Shown here: piece after piece, positions 23,905 through 35,921 of the stretch | How positions within the stretch are numbered: the first letter of the stretch is position 1 | Layout of the letters: each line of letters starts with the position of its first letter | Assembly: GCA_015680685.1 (NCBI GenBank) | Contig: MNCI01016599.1 | Location: forward strand, 455,529-517,528 | Origin: Gnetum montanum | Lineage: Eukaryota > Streptophyta > Gnetopsida > Gnetales > Gnetaceae | Direction: 5' to 3' | Length of the DNA: 62,000 bases | Notes under the pieces: model-generated | What the model saw: only the letters and a program-made list of their open reading frames with translations | Told to the model about the DNA's origin: nothing | Database searches by the model: none | Program-made: the position numbers and the translations under genes

Positions 23905-24115
23905 TTGACCATCGCTCTGCTTATGTTGGTCTTCTTGGTTGTGGTTTCTTCTGAAGGAGCTTCTTTAGTTTCATCACAACTTCTGGTTGTTTTTCCTCCA
24001 ACATCATTGCAACTCGTTTCTTCATTACTATTGAATATTTTAGTTCGTTGTTGTTCTTCAGCCGGACGCTTGTGTACATGACATTCTTTGGTGTCGAACC
24101 CCTCATGTCCACCAT
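23905..24115 (-). CDS. Cassette ORF copy d, 64-codon hypothetical protein
   Basis: Begins MVDMRGSTPKNVMY, the frame that also starts copy a, then shares KKRVAMMLEEKQPEVVMKLKK with copy c. It is cut short on the 3' side compared with copies c and e because the cassette is truncated and joined to a ttcaaaaatttttaagc repeat. Confidence 0.3.
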
Positions 24116-24574
24116 CTAAACATAAGGGTTCCCCTAAACCCTATACACCCTTTGGCTCTACCAATAGATCCAATTTGTTGAATGAATCATGTTCACTTTT
24201 GAAATACTATTCTGTAATAGTTTTGTTAGTAGCATGTTCTACCCCCATTTCTCCTTTGATGAGTGGGGCCCACTCTAATTTTAAGAGCGACAATTTTTCT
24301 AATTTTAGAAGTTGGGGCCTTATTTATTCATGTACTGACATACTCATTCCCTTGCCTCTGTAGCTTCAGCTACCTGACTGCATTGCCTAAACACACCGAT
24401 GAGGGGTGCAAGTTCTTGAAAATGTTGTGTAACAACAGACGTTGTGCAATGCTATGAGCTTTCTATTACTTTCTGTCTAATAGTTATTCTGTTTTATAGT
24501 TTTTATAGTATTTCTCTTAGCCTCCCTATTCTTTTCCTTGAAGCACGAGATCTATTTCTAATTTTTTCTAAATT

Positions 24575-24935
24575 ATTTTAAGCTCAAAAATTTTAAGCCC
24601 AAAAATTTTAAGCCTAATAAGTTTTAAGTCTAAAAATTTTAAGCTTAAAAATTTTAAGCCTAAAATTTTTAAGTCTAAAAATTTTAAGCCTAAAAAATTT
24701 TAAGCCTAAAAATTGTAAACTTAAAAAATTTTAAGCCTAAAAATTTTAAGCCTAGAAATTTTAAGCCTCAAAAATTTTAAGCTTAAAAATTTTAAGCCTA
24801 TAAATTTTAATTTTAAAGGGGGAGTTTTAATTTTAGAGTGAGATTTTTAATTTTAGAGTAGGCTTTCTAATTTTAGAGTGGGATTTTTAATTTTAGAGCA
24901 GGCCTTTTAATTCTAGAGTTGGCTTTCTAATTTTA
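24575..24935. repeat. Two adjoining short tandem arrays
   Basis: 24575-24805 holds about 15 units of aaaattttaagcct (14-15 bp). 24815-24935 holds five to six units of aattttagagtgggattttt (about 20-25 bp), the same family as the 21105-21370 expansion in inverted sense. Confidence 0.85.
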
Positions 24936-25199
24936 GAAGTTGGGACCCTATTTATTCATGTACTAGCATACTCATTCCCTTGCCTTTGTAGCTTCGGCTG
25001 CTTGACCGCATTGCCTAAACACATTGATGAGGGGTGCAAATCCCTGAAAATGTTTTGTGTAACAACATACGTTGTGAAATGCTATGAGCTTTCTATGAAT
25101 TTCTGTCTAACAGTTTTTCTATTTTACAGTTTTTATAGTATTTCTCTCAGCCTTCCAGTTCTTTTCCTTGATGCATGAGATCTCATTAAAAATTTTAAG

Positions 25200-25620
25200 C
25201 TTAAAAGAATTTCTCTCTATCTCACTACCTTGGAATTGCTGAGCCCTGCTTGACAACATCTTTTGCTGTTATTTGGATTCTAAGCATTTTTAGATCTTTT
25301 TTCTATTTTGGTTAGGTATTAATCCTTTTGCAGGTTCTTCATGGGTTTTGATCACGTTGTAGGTTTATGCGGACCATGACATGTTTCTACTCTTTTATCC
25401 GTGTCTTGACCACCACTCTACTTACATTGGTCTTCTTGGTTGTGGTTTCTTTTGAAGGTGCTTTCTTCAGTTTTATCACAACCTCTGGCTGTTTCTTCTC
25501 TAGCGTCGTTGCAGCTCGTCTTTTTGTTGCTATTGAAGATTTTTGTTCGTTGTTGTTTTTATCTAGATGCTTGCGTGCATGAAATTCTTTGGTGTTGGAC
25601 CCCTCATGTCAACCATTTAA
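25200..25620 (-). pseudogene. Cassette ORF copy e
   Basis: Full-length ORF part, inverted. The minus-strand frame is broken; the plus strand is open at 25367-25582 with the same hydrophobic antisense sequence as copies a to c. Flanked by the anchors at 25025 and 25873, so this unit is about 0.85 kb. Confidence 0.3.
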
Positions 25621-26085
25621 ACATGAGGGTTTCCCTAAACCCTATACACCCTTCGGCTTTACCAAAAGATCCGATTTGTTGAATGTTTCATGTTCGCTCT
25701 TGAAATACTATTCTGTAATAGTTCTATTAGTACAATTTTCCACCCCCATCTTGCCTATGATGAGTGGGGCCTGCTTTAATTTTAGAAGTTGTAACCTTAT
25801 TTATTCATGAACTGGCATATTCATTCCCTTGCCTTTGCAGCTTCAGCTGCCTAGCCGCATTGCCTAAACACACTGATGAGGGGTGCAAGTCCTCGAAAAC
25901 ATTTTGTGTAACAACATACATTGTGCAACACTATGAGCTTTTTATTACTTTCTATCTAATAATTTTTCTATTTTACAGTTTCGACAGTATTTCTCTCAAC
26001 CTTTCCATTTTTTCCTTAACGCACGAGATCTCATCAAAAATTTTAAGCTCCAAAAAATTTTAAGCTGTAAAAAAATTTAAGATAT

Positions 26086-26999
26086 GACAAACTATATAAA
26101 GATAAAATATATGAATTATAGAAGTGGAGTTTATTATGGAAATAACATGAATTCATCTACTATTTTATTTTCTATTTTAAGATTTGAAACTAGTTGATCT
26201 CCTATTACAAGAAAACTTGAGCATATAACAAAGTGAGAGTCCTTCACATTTAATTAATCTTCCTGTCTTGCACAATAATGGAGGCAAACATTTATTTTAT
26301 TAGTTGTAATCATGGTTCTTATAATAATTAAATAGAAACTTACCCATTTGATAGCATATTTCCTTTTTAAAACTGGGGGTGTCCTTAAAATGTATATGAT
26401 AGGTCTATATGATTGATGTTGATAATCTCTAGAGCACTTCCATTCATTATAGTTTTGAAGAAAAACCACTAACACTTGGTAGAGATCTTAAGAAAGAAAA
26501 AACATCTATTATGTTGATACAAACATTACCCATCATGGTATGTTCATAGTGCAAATGAAATCATCTCTATGTCAATGGTCAAAGGGATCAACCTTGTAAA
26601 TGACATAGGATCCAAAGCCATGAACTTTGGTAGAAAACTGTTAATTACTTTCTTGAGATGCTTAAGGTTGTAGATATGTATCATAACCTTAAAGTTCAAA
26701 GTGACATATAGTCTAATGTCTTGTCATTGAGCTTAAGCTCAAGTAACTTGGGTAGTTATGAAACCATTGAATAATGCATAATAAGCTAATTAAAATGTGA
26801 ACTGGTATATGAAGATGAGTTCTACTCATGCACATGCTTGCTAGGTGACAACTTATAAAGCATGATCAAAGTATCTTTTCTCATAGATGTCATGAAATCC
26901 TAGATGGCCAAAACAACACAATCAATGATTACATCATTATCAAAGATTGAATCTTAAGTAATCACTAATTGAAACACTTACCAAAACTATGTTGGAACC
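26086..26999. other. Spacer without recognisable features
   Basis: AT-rich, no domain, no clear repeat. Short open frames are not supported. Confidence 0.45.
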
Positions 27000-27846
27000 A
27001 CTTGCAGCCAAAATAGGAATTATTGGGCTTTAATTTTCACAACAAGGCCAGCGTAGTTTTTGTGAGACCCAATGTAGATTTTCAAGCCTAGAGTAGTTTT
27101 GGTGAAGGCATTGTATCTTTTCAAAGAAAACATACTTTTTATGACCTTGGTGCATCAAACTTACCAAAAATGGAAAGATATGCTGGAATTGATGGCTTGT
27201 CGCACCTGCAAATTACAAAAATTTGTCAACAATCATGGAAAAAAATTTGCAACAATAAATTACATACCAATAGCCTATTTAAACTAAATTCAACCACATT
27301 ACAAAGACTTTTTAACAATTTTGGAATTCACTAAGAATTATAAAGTCCTAGAAAAATTGCATAGCATAAAAAATTCAAGTAGTTACCTATCATTTCAACA
27401 CTAGCATAGTAGATTTGAGCCCAAGAACCAATAAAGAGTTTTAGAAATTGAAGCTTGGAAGCACTTAGATCTTGTAACTAACTGTAGAACACAACTTGCC
27501 AGTTTCATTTGGCTTCAAGCATCATTTGGACAGCTCCTTTTGCAATCTAGAATACACTTGTACACGTTTGAACTATATCCATGTAGCATTTTTATTATTT
27601 TAATGAAATTGGAGTTCATTTATTTATGCAAGTTTATTTTAAATCAAAATTTTGTGCTTTCTCTTGGGTTAAATCTACATTCTTTGTTATTGCACCATTT
27701 ATACTTCCCAAGTCTTTGGGTAATTGAAAAGATCATCCAGGGTGCCTTGGATCCACTTTCTTGAAGGCCCTTGGGATCCAAGATTAAAACTATTTCCATT
27801 AGAGATCTTTAATTTTCTAGAACAAATTTTTTTTGATGCAATAGTG
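27000..27846 (+). repeat. Probable 5' LTR (3' part) of element A
   Basis: 27490-27785 is related, in inverted sense, to 40500-40850 (shared segments include acacaac-tg, ttggcttcaag, gggtaatt-aa and gtgccttggatcc). It ends just before a primer-site-like sequence and is followed by a gag gene, so it is in the right place for an LTR end. The left boundary is not visible; 27000 is a guess. Confidence 0.4.
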
Positions 27847-27848
27847 TC

Positions 27849-27866
27849 TAGTGCTAGAAGGAGGAC
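27849..27866 (+). promoter_or_regulatory. Candidate primer-binding site of element A
   Basis: TAGTGCTAGAAGGAGGAC, close to the sites of element B (TGGCACTAGAACGAGG) and element C (near 43342, tgatgctaaaaggaggg). The first G is changed to A. Confidence 0.45.
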
Positions 27867-28852
27867 CTCTATCCAAGTTCTTTACTTGATTTGATCTACC
27901 ATTCTCAAAACCAATTTTCATAAATTGAAAAATTTAAATTCTACATTCAAAATTACCAAGAAAGCCAACGTTGCAACCCATCTTCTTGTAGTTTGTGCTT
28001 AACATACTACTTACAGTTGGTTTGGATGCTAACAAAAATTTCACAATAGTTGTTGGCCTTTTCCAAAGCTAGTGTATCTTTTGAAGCAACCTAAGTTCTA
28101 TTTACATTTAAATCTACCTTTGAGTTTTCCAAAGGCTAGCGTAGTTTTTCTGGTTGTCAATCACTTTGTGTTGTGATTCTTTTTGATTGGTTTTATTTGA
28201 AAAGCCCAACATAGTTTTGCCAAGAATTCTGAGTGCATCTTTGGTAAATTGACATACCTATCTCCCATAAAACCAATGTACTTCCCCCAAGATACTCATT
28301 GTATCTTTGCATAAATTACTATATTTTTTTATTGCCATATCGATACCCATTATACTTTTTTTTCATAAGGGAAAAACATACCAACACTTTTTAAAACAAG
28401 CTAAAACCAAAAATTTCCTTTCCTACATCTAGTGTGTTTCTTGTTGGAAACCCAACATATCTTTTATTTCAAAACCAAAAACAACACATTCCTTACAAAA
28501 CCTAGCGTAGCTTCACCAATGTAGGTTTGGTGTGTTGAAAATAGTGCATAGGCTAGGAACCAACATTTGTCATTTCACATCAATTTTTTGCTTAGCAACC
28601 AATCATAGTGCAAGTATTTGATCCTTGTACCCTAATAAATATTAAAATTTAAATTAATTAATTAATTTATATTTTAACCTGTGTAGTGCATAACACTATC
28701 ACTACAATTTGCACTACACATGTAGTTTCAGTATCAACCATTTTTACAGTCAAAACCATTCGCACATTGGGTAGTTCCAGTTGTTGAAACTTTTAAGTAA
28801 AACCAAATCAAACTAAATGAAATAACTTGATAATTCCTTTCAATAATCAATA
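27867..28852 (+). other. Leader of element A with recurring cgtagttt motif
   Basis: About 1 kb between primer site and gag. The motif gcccaacatagttttgcc, or variants such as ggctagcgtagtttttc and acctagcgtagcttcacc, recurs at least eight times with irregular spacing. No coding sequence seen. Confidence 0.45.
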
Positions 28853-31610
28853 GTGCTACTTATCAACTTGAATGATATGGCCTCCAACCAACATGCTATA
28901 TGCATGTACGATTCAAGGGATCTAGTTGTGGTTGAGGGTAGGAAATTACTCAGGAAAAGGGACAAAAGCCTAGATTTTTTCATCATAAATGAACAATATT
29001 ATAACTTCATATGCACAAAAATACAAGTTGGCCTACTCATTGCACATGTAGTAGCCAAGTCCAGGTAGGAGTTTGAGTTGATCCATTAAAATGAGAAGGA
29101 GTACATCCCTTCCTCCTATGAAAAAAATATCAGTAAATGACATTCATATATGTATATTATTCCAACTAATTGAGATGGATGAAAAAAATAAGAAGGCTAA
29201 CTTGGAGAGCAATCATGAAGAACCTAATGAATTTGAGGCTGAGCCAAAGTTGAATAACTTCATAGGAAGTCTTTATTAACAATCAGCTTCCTAGGCCACA
29301 CAACTAGTTTAACCTCTCCTGCCTCTTCTATGGGACAAGTTTCTCAATCCTCTTCTCTTCTTGCTTATCCTACTATGTTTGGGTCAATGCCCATCATAGC
29401 CAGCCACTAGGCACAACCCATGGCTCAATCCATATCCCTTTTCTCCTCCATGCCTTTTGCCATGCAACCTTGATTTGCACGACCATCACCTATGGTGTTC
29501 ACTATAGTTCATTCCTTCTTTATACTAGTGGGCCCGTCAGTGGAACCCCAAGTAATCCAAGCTGCACATGCACTATTTCCATTTTTGTCCCCCAAGTACC
29601 AGTACAAACCTCGTTTTGATTGTTTAGCCCCTTGTGACAATGATTACTCAACCTTTTCCATCCTTGCCATTGTGCATCGTGAGGCCACATGCCTTCCAAC
29701 TTACACCACAACCATATGTACAAACTTCACAACTTGTTGGAATGACTCAAGACTTGGATCAGGCCTTCCAAATGATCCAAGACCTTATAGAAGAGTTATG
29801 AAAAATTAAGGCCTCAACTATGTAGATAGTTAAGATAATTAACTTTTATTAGGATGATCCCCTTAGTCCAACTGTCCTACAAATAACTCTTCCCCCAGGC
29901 ATTCCTATGTCATAATTCATCAAGTACAATGGTGAGGATCATCTCAACACTCACCTTATCATCTTCTATTCTGAGTAGTTGTTGTTACAAGCTTGGCCGC
30001 ACACCATAATATAGATCTTTCCTATGTTCCTTATCAAGAAAGCCTTGGACTAGTATTGTGCATTAGCAAGAGGGTGAATTACCCCACTAGAGGACTTAAT
30101 ATCATATTTTGTTAACCATTTCAATAACTTGAAGCTTGATATAAATCTTGACCAATTGATGAAGATCAAGTAGGGGCCCCTTGAACGTATGTAGAAGTTC
30201 ATACAATGATGGAATGCTCTACTCAATGAAATTTCTAAACCCATAGCCAAGACACATCTTCTGGCCATATTCAAGAGGGTGATTAATGACTTCATTAACT
30301 TCAAGCTTTATTACTTAGATTCGTGGTCACTAAGTCAAGCTTTCTTAGAGAAAGGACATAGAGGAAGCTACTAAGGCTAGCTATGACCTTACCTATGTGG
30401 CATATAAAAATCAACACATGTGAAAGGACATATAGAAGGGGAAACAAAACCACATAGTCATGGACAATGTGGCCAAAGACAATAAAACCACATAGGGATC
30501 GAAATTGAGTTAACCCAAGGTTTCTGCTATAACCAACCAACCATTGACATTGGGGGCCTCTACATCAAACAACAAAAGACCTAACTTTAATAGGAAAGAT
30601 TGGTTAAAATATACAAAATTGCCCCTAAAACCATTTGAACTTCTTAACTAGGTACTTAAGAATGGTTGAATCCAATATAAGTAGATGATTGAGAATAGTT
30701 GTAAGAGGCATGCTCGATTGTGTGAAATCACAATGGATCCCACTTTAGCAACCAAGGATGATCCACCAATGGTTAAGTATTTCAAATTGAACCATATCTA
30801 TCACTATCATTAGTTTCCTAGTCATGATATCAACTTTTGCTTACCCTTGAAGGATGACCTATAGAAGATGGTAGATAATGGAGAGCTAGTGCTCGATGCC
30901 TCCAATCTAGTTAGGCCACAAAACTAGTCAATGCAAGTCTAAAAAGACCTATTAAATGCCAAAAATAGCCCATACATTATAGAAGAATTCAATGTAAACA
31001 ATAATCAAAGATTTGTGTGGGAGCTATTCATGATTTGGGTACCTCCTCATAACGAAAGGGACCCTTCAACTTCATCTAGTTCAAGGACTCCTTTTGTTGT
31101 AAGGATACCATCACCAACATCTCCCAAAGAGTCATTCATCATTAGAGTGCTCCCTCCCATCATGATGAAACCTACAACCAAAACTAATTAATTTTCTTCT
31201 ATGGTGGCCAATGCAATGACTTCTTTGCAATCCAACAATAAAAAATTACCTAGCAAGCAATGCATGAAGTTTACACCAAAGCTCAAAACCAAAGATAATA
31301 AGCAAGCTAGGGCATGGAAGGAAGTGGGTTCACCGAAGGCCACTCCTATTTTATTCATTCTTATGAGCTGTAATGCTCAAGTTACATTAGTTAGTCAATT
31401 GAGAGAGGACCTAAAACAATAAGAGAAGGGAAAAGGAACCAAGCCATAAATAGTGAAACATGAAGTTTGCATCCTAGGGTGAATGGAAGAGGTTAAATTT
31501 AACAAAAGCAAGAAGTCAACAACCAATGAAAAAGGCTTCTTAAATTCCATGGAATAGGTCAAATATTATTTGAAATAGAATAACACTTTCCTTAGCTTGT
31601 ATGATCTAAT
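28853..31610 (+). pseudogene. gag of element A, cut off before the protease
   Basis: Start region MLLINLNDMASNQHA (ATG at 28853 or 28877) aligns with the start of element C gag, including the shared segments VVINE.YNFI and EFELIH...KEYIPS. The gag core lies at about 29900-30330 (PPGIPMS, IFPMFLIKKALDQY, then NNLKLDINLDQLMKIKQGP). The C-terminal part at 31500-31600 contains the LSLYDLIV segment that precedes the protease in this family. At 31611 the sequence switches to the LTR of element B, so A was broken by that insertion. Several frameshifts and many TAG/TAA codons. Gag would package the element RNA. Confidence 0.7.
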
Positions 31611-32539
31611 TGTAATAATCAAAAACATCAATGGTTGGAACATCGATGGGTCAATGAGCATACAGCCTAACCCTATGTTCATGTGAGGGCCTACTGGATG
31701 TGGAGATGGGGTGCCCTAAATGGTCCTATCAATCAAACAAGGAATTTATTGGATGGAACCAAGGTATAGCATGGTTAGCCACGATGTTGATGCAAAATGA
31801 TGCTAAGTGTTTAAGTAGTATTTTGTAGTGTTGACGGTGTCAGTGGTGTCAATAGTGTCAATGATGTTAAGTGTAGTTAGGGGTTTTAATGAAAAATGGA
31901 GGTGCCAACATGCAGGGACTACCACCCAAGCATAGTTGTAACATGACTGTGCGTTAAAAATGTGAAAATGTAAAGAAAGTGTGAAAATGCAAGAGAGAGA
32001 AATTGAACACCACCCTAAATGGGATTGAGCATAGTTAACATCAAAAGAGGTTAGAAGGTATATGGGGTGTACAATAGGTGCAGTGGAGAGCATGGTCATA
32101 GTCTTGAAGGTGTTTGGCTATGAAGACTAGCACTCTTCATGGTGTCTATGCCTAGTGGCTTGGCTGCCATAGTGTATCATGGGTTGCAGTGTTTTGTAGG
32201 GTTGCGGTGGGCTTTGTTTGCCTGCAACTTTGCCAAATGCTAACCCTACCAATGCCTTGATTTGCCAAAATGCCAAATGCACTTCAAATTTGCCAACTCT
32301 GAAAATGTGGAGGGTTGGGATATTTATAATCCTAGGGTTTGCATGAAATGTAGCATGGTTTCCACGTGGTAGAGGGATGGTTGGAACTACACTCTCATCC
32401 AACTATGTTTTTCACTGAGGGTAGTGTGGTTGAGTGTAGTTACAATTTGGGGTAAGAGGAAATGTAGGAGAGAGCAAGATTCCATTGACTACACTCATTG
32501 AGGATGAATTGACTACGTTGGTGTGTTGTTGTTATGCTG

Positions 32540-33180
32540 TAGAGGCCCACTAAGTTGACTACACTCTGGGCTAGTGGAGAGTGTAGTCTTGGGACTTAGA
32601 AAAATTTTGCAAAAAGTTGCTACCTGCTAACTACGCTATGTATTGAGGGAGAGCATAGTCACAACAGTTAGAAAAAATCTACAAAATGTAACTATGTTCT
32701 AAATACACTCTCCACGAGAGGCTAACTATGCTCCCAATTGGGGTCAAGCATAGTCTCAACACTTAGAAAAATAAACTTGCAAAAAACTAGCTTCTAGTTG
32801 ACTATGCTTGACTACACTCTAGGTTGGTAGAGAGTGTAGTCATAGCACTTAGAAAATTTCTACAAAAAATGAGTCCTCATGGTGACTATGCTTGACTACG
32901 CTCTGGGGTAGTGGAGAGTGTATTCCTAACACTTAGAAAAATCTATAGCGGCTAGTTTGACACTTGGAAAAATTTGCAAAACTAGACTTTGGTGTGAACT
33001 ACACTCTACATGAGGCTGAATACGCTCTATGGTAGTGGAGAGTGTAGTTCCAACACTTAGAAAATTTTGTAAAATGCTAACTATGCTCTTCGCAAGAGGT
33101 TGACTACACTATGGGCAATGGAGAGCATAGTCTTAACACTTAGAAAAATTTGTAGAAAGTGGCATCATGCAAACACTTAG
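32540..33180 (-). repeat. Hairpin minisatellite in element B LTR
   Basis: Seven or eight diverged units of about 70-110 bp: gactacactct, about ten bases, agagtgtagtc, then acttagaaaaattt. At 32557-32588 and again near 32817-32850 the two 11-base arms are perfectly complementary with a 10-base loop. Other units have imperfect arms (actatgct...agcatagt). Two units are also present in the truncated 5' LTR (39950-40083). Confidence 0.75.
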
Positions 33181-34364
33181 GTAAATTTACAATTGAGACA
33201 TTATAGTCCAAATTGTTTGGTGTTTCATTGGCCCATTTTTATTGACGTCGGGAAGAGTGGCTTGAGAGACATTAACAAAGAATTGCAAAACACCACAGCA
33301 GGCTTAGCACCAACATTGTTTGTCAATACTAGATTAGGTGTCACTACACCATGCTCAAGAGTGCTATGGATAGCTGTATGCAAGGGGTAATAGGTGTAAG
33401 CAAGAGTAAAAGGCGTAGGTGATGTGCTAGGAAAAGGGAAGATGAAGTGTAGAAAAGATGTTATAATGTGTGGATATGGAGTTAGCATAGCTAACGGTGA
33501 TCATGGCACTAAGGTGGCTAGTCCTTGAAAATGTTGACCTCTCGTCAAAGTGCTCATGAAAGAGTCAAGGTGGAGATTCAAGGTTGGGCTAGTTACGAAA
33601 TCACAACACTTTTGATTTGCTTTGGAAAATTTGCTTTTATTTTTTGTTTTGTGCTTTTTTACTTTTTGCTATGGGAGGAGCTTGCTTAGGGCTCTGCACA
33701 TTACTAGATGCTTGTTGCGAGGGTGCTTTCCATCAAGTGGACTGCATGCCACAAGATGGGGTTTACCTTGATGCTTGAAAAACCACATTGAATTTGTAGG
33801 ATAGGTGTTTCTTCCCTGGGATGATTTATGTCACATCCATTTGGGCTTTGACTAGCCCACAGAGGCTCCCCATGGGATGACTTGTGTTATGTTTGCCTTA
33901 GGTTCTATGGTTTGACTTGAAGAGGGTGCTATGTGATTATAGCATGTATGCATTAGAGAGTTTGCAATCATTGACTATGTAGGGGATGAAAGGGTATTGG
34001 AATGAGGGAGTGGATGTGCATAGGCTATAATGGAATTGGGTGGATGTGCACTCTTGAGAGGCTTAGCTAGTCTAGTCATGCACATCTAAGTGATGCAGCA
34101 ACTTGTTGCTGTGATAAGATGCATCTTTGCATGATGACCCAAGGCTTCATCCTACAAACACCACTTAGAGAAGATAAGAAAATCATACAAGATGAAAGAA
34201 ATGCTAGTAAAATGCAAGGGTGATGATGCTACAAATGCTCTAAAGGCTGTGCTAGTTGTAAGTGCTCAAGAAGCTAGTGTGCCCACCAACATAGTGTAGA
34301 AGGGGGGCAAGGATGATGCTTGCTCGCTTGCTTGCAGGATTATGCATGGTTGACCAAAAACCTA

Positions 34365-35095
34365 GTTTGAGATCTTGGTAGACCATGGCTTTGCTAGTTT
34401 AAGGTCCTAGTAGACCATGAACCCAATTTAAGGTCTTGGTAGATCATGCTATGCTAGTTTATAGTTGTAGCGGATTACTGTGTGGCAGTTTAGGATCATA
34501 GCGGATGGATGCTATGCTAGTTTATAGTCATAGTGGATTATTGTCCTAGTTTTAGTGTTGTGGTAGATGAGTGCATACCTTGCTTCATTGAGGTGTGGCT
34601 ACATGCTGAATGTAGTATGGCTTCAAGTATGATGTATTAGGATTGTATGACATTGGCTATTAGTATGCGGGTCTAGGCCATTGTGAGCCATAGCAAGTTT
34701 GTGTTAGTTTGGAGCCTCAATGGGCCCCATGCTAGTTTAAGGCCATTTTAGGCCACGATAATAGTTTTGGACCATTTTGGACCATTGTGGTAGTTTAAGG
34801 CCATTCCAAGCCTTGTGTGTTACTAGTTTAAGGCCATTTTGGACTAGATGTTGCCAGTTTAAGGCCATGGTGGGCCATGATGATAATTTTAGGCAATTTT
34901 GGGCCAAGTGTGTTGTTAGTTTTAGGGCATGTATTGCTATTTTAAGGCCATGATGGGCTATGCATTGCTAGTTTAAGGCCTTAGAGGGCTACCCATTGTG
35001 GCAGTTTAAGGCCTTGGCAAGTTATGTGTTGCTAGTTTAAGGCCTTGGCAGGTCATGAGTAGTTAGTTTAAAGCCTTGGTGGGCCATGTGTTGCT
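34365..35095 (-). repeat. Minisatellite with agtttaaggcc core in element B LTR
   Basis: About fifteen diverged units of roughly 35-50 bp: gctagtttaaggcc, then attttgggccatg or ttggcaggtcatg. The left part (34365-34575) uses a variant (ctagtttatagt-gtagcgga). It ends exactly at the purine tract. The ggcc pairs make the units partly self-complementary. Confidence 0.7.
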
Positions 35096-35097
35096 AT

Positions 35098-35118
35098 CCT
35101 TTTTTTTTTCTTTTTTTC
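35098..35118 (-). promoter_or_regulatory. Polypurine tract of element B
   Basis: On plus the sequence is an uninterrupted run of about 21 pyrimidines; on minus this is a purine tract lying between the protease end and the LTR, the expected position for plus-strand priming. Confidence 0.5.
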
Positions 35119-35423
35119 TGATTTTGGATTTTATGATTTTTTGTGCATTTGAGGTTAATGCATAAGCTAAGTGGATAAATGCATAACAAAAGCAAATGAA
35201 TGTGCAAACAAGGTGAAACGATGCATAATCTAAGCAAGTAGGCTAAATGTAAATGCGTAAACACATGCAATGCAAGAAAAAGTCAAAAATGCATGGCACG
35301 TAGTAGAAAAGGGTAGGCAGGCATGTAGAAAAGGGTGTACCTTGTTCACATAGTTTCTTCCTAATCTAGTGTGGATTAGGAGGCAATTCTACCCATAATA
35401 TGTCCTCCAGGAGATCATTGGAT

Positions 35424-35921
35424 TCACCACTCGTTTGATTGTGTCATTAGCCTTATGCATTGCATCATCTGCCACAAGTGCATCACAGGAAATTCAAACC
35501 TTGACCCTTGGTCAACTTCTATGTTATTGATTGCCAAAGGGATGACATTATCACCATGGATGATAACTTCACCACATCTATATAGAAGGTGGATTTCCTG
35601 GTGAATTAGAGAGGAGACAACCCATAATTTGGCCAACCAAGGCTTGCCCAATATCAGGTTAGAGCTAGGCATTTCCTCTATGATGGTGAATTTGGTGATG
35701 GTGGGGAATTGCTTCCCTACTACAAAAGCTATGGTTATCATGCCCTTAACATTGATGCATGATCCATTGAAGGATTTTTGGCATGTGATTTTTGTTTTCT
35801 TGATTTGGTCTACGAGGCCTAGCTTGTTGACAATGGTGTACAGTATTACGTTTATTGCTGCTCTATCATCAATGTGCACCCTGTGGATCTTGCGTTGCCC
35901 AACATGTATGGTGATAAACAT
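35424..35921 (-). pseudogene. Retropepsin-like protease of element B
   Basis: A stop-free stretch of 165 codons. MFITIHVGQRKIHRVHI leads to DDRAAINV, where the active-site D-x-G-A has Arg for Gly, then KLGL, a strand-rich middle, NLILGKPWLAKLWVVSSLIHQEI (the I-L-G-R-P-W-I-H...A-V-P-S...H-Q signature of this protease group) and GEVIIHGD. The overall length is normal for the domain. The Met at 35921 is internal; the frame should continue from the gag region, and upstream translation (36100-35925) supports this with one stop. Probably inactive because of the Gly loss. Confidence 0.75.

Larger units (their letters stand above)
21536..26085 (-). repeat. Cassette array, block 2 (TATA-to-ORF direction -)
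   Basis: Seven inverted copies of the same cassette, with anchor tgatgaggggtgcaagt at about 22196, 22425, 22839, 23701, 24398, 25025 and 25873. ORF parts precede the anchors at 21540-21920, 23040-23440, 23890-24115 and 25200-25620. Spacings of 229 to 862 bp show full and internally deleted copies. The switch from block 1 lies at about 21535, where a copy truncated just after its TATA box joins the 3' end of an inverted ORF part, so the two blocks converge. Confidence 0.85.
31611..35097 (-). repeat. 3' LTR of element B, about 3.5 kb
   Basis: The left edge starts TGTAATAATC at the point where element A gag stops. The first 1.05 kb matches 39055-40083. The right edge is inferred from the long pyrimidine run (purine tract on minus) at 35098-35118. 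It contains two minisatellites (32540-33180 and 34365-35095). The part beyond 32660 has no second copy in the window to confirm it, because the other LTR is cut at 40083. Confidence 0.6.

Noticed and set aside
29520-29723. Minus-strand 67-codon ORF
   Set aside because: Shadow of the Pro/Thr-rich part of element A gag.
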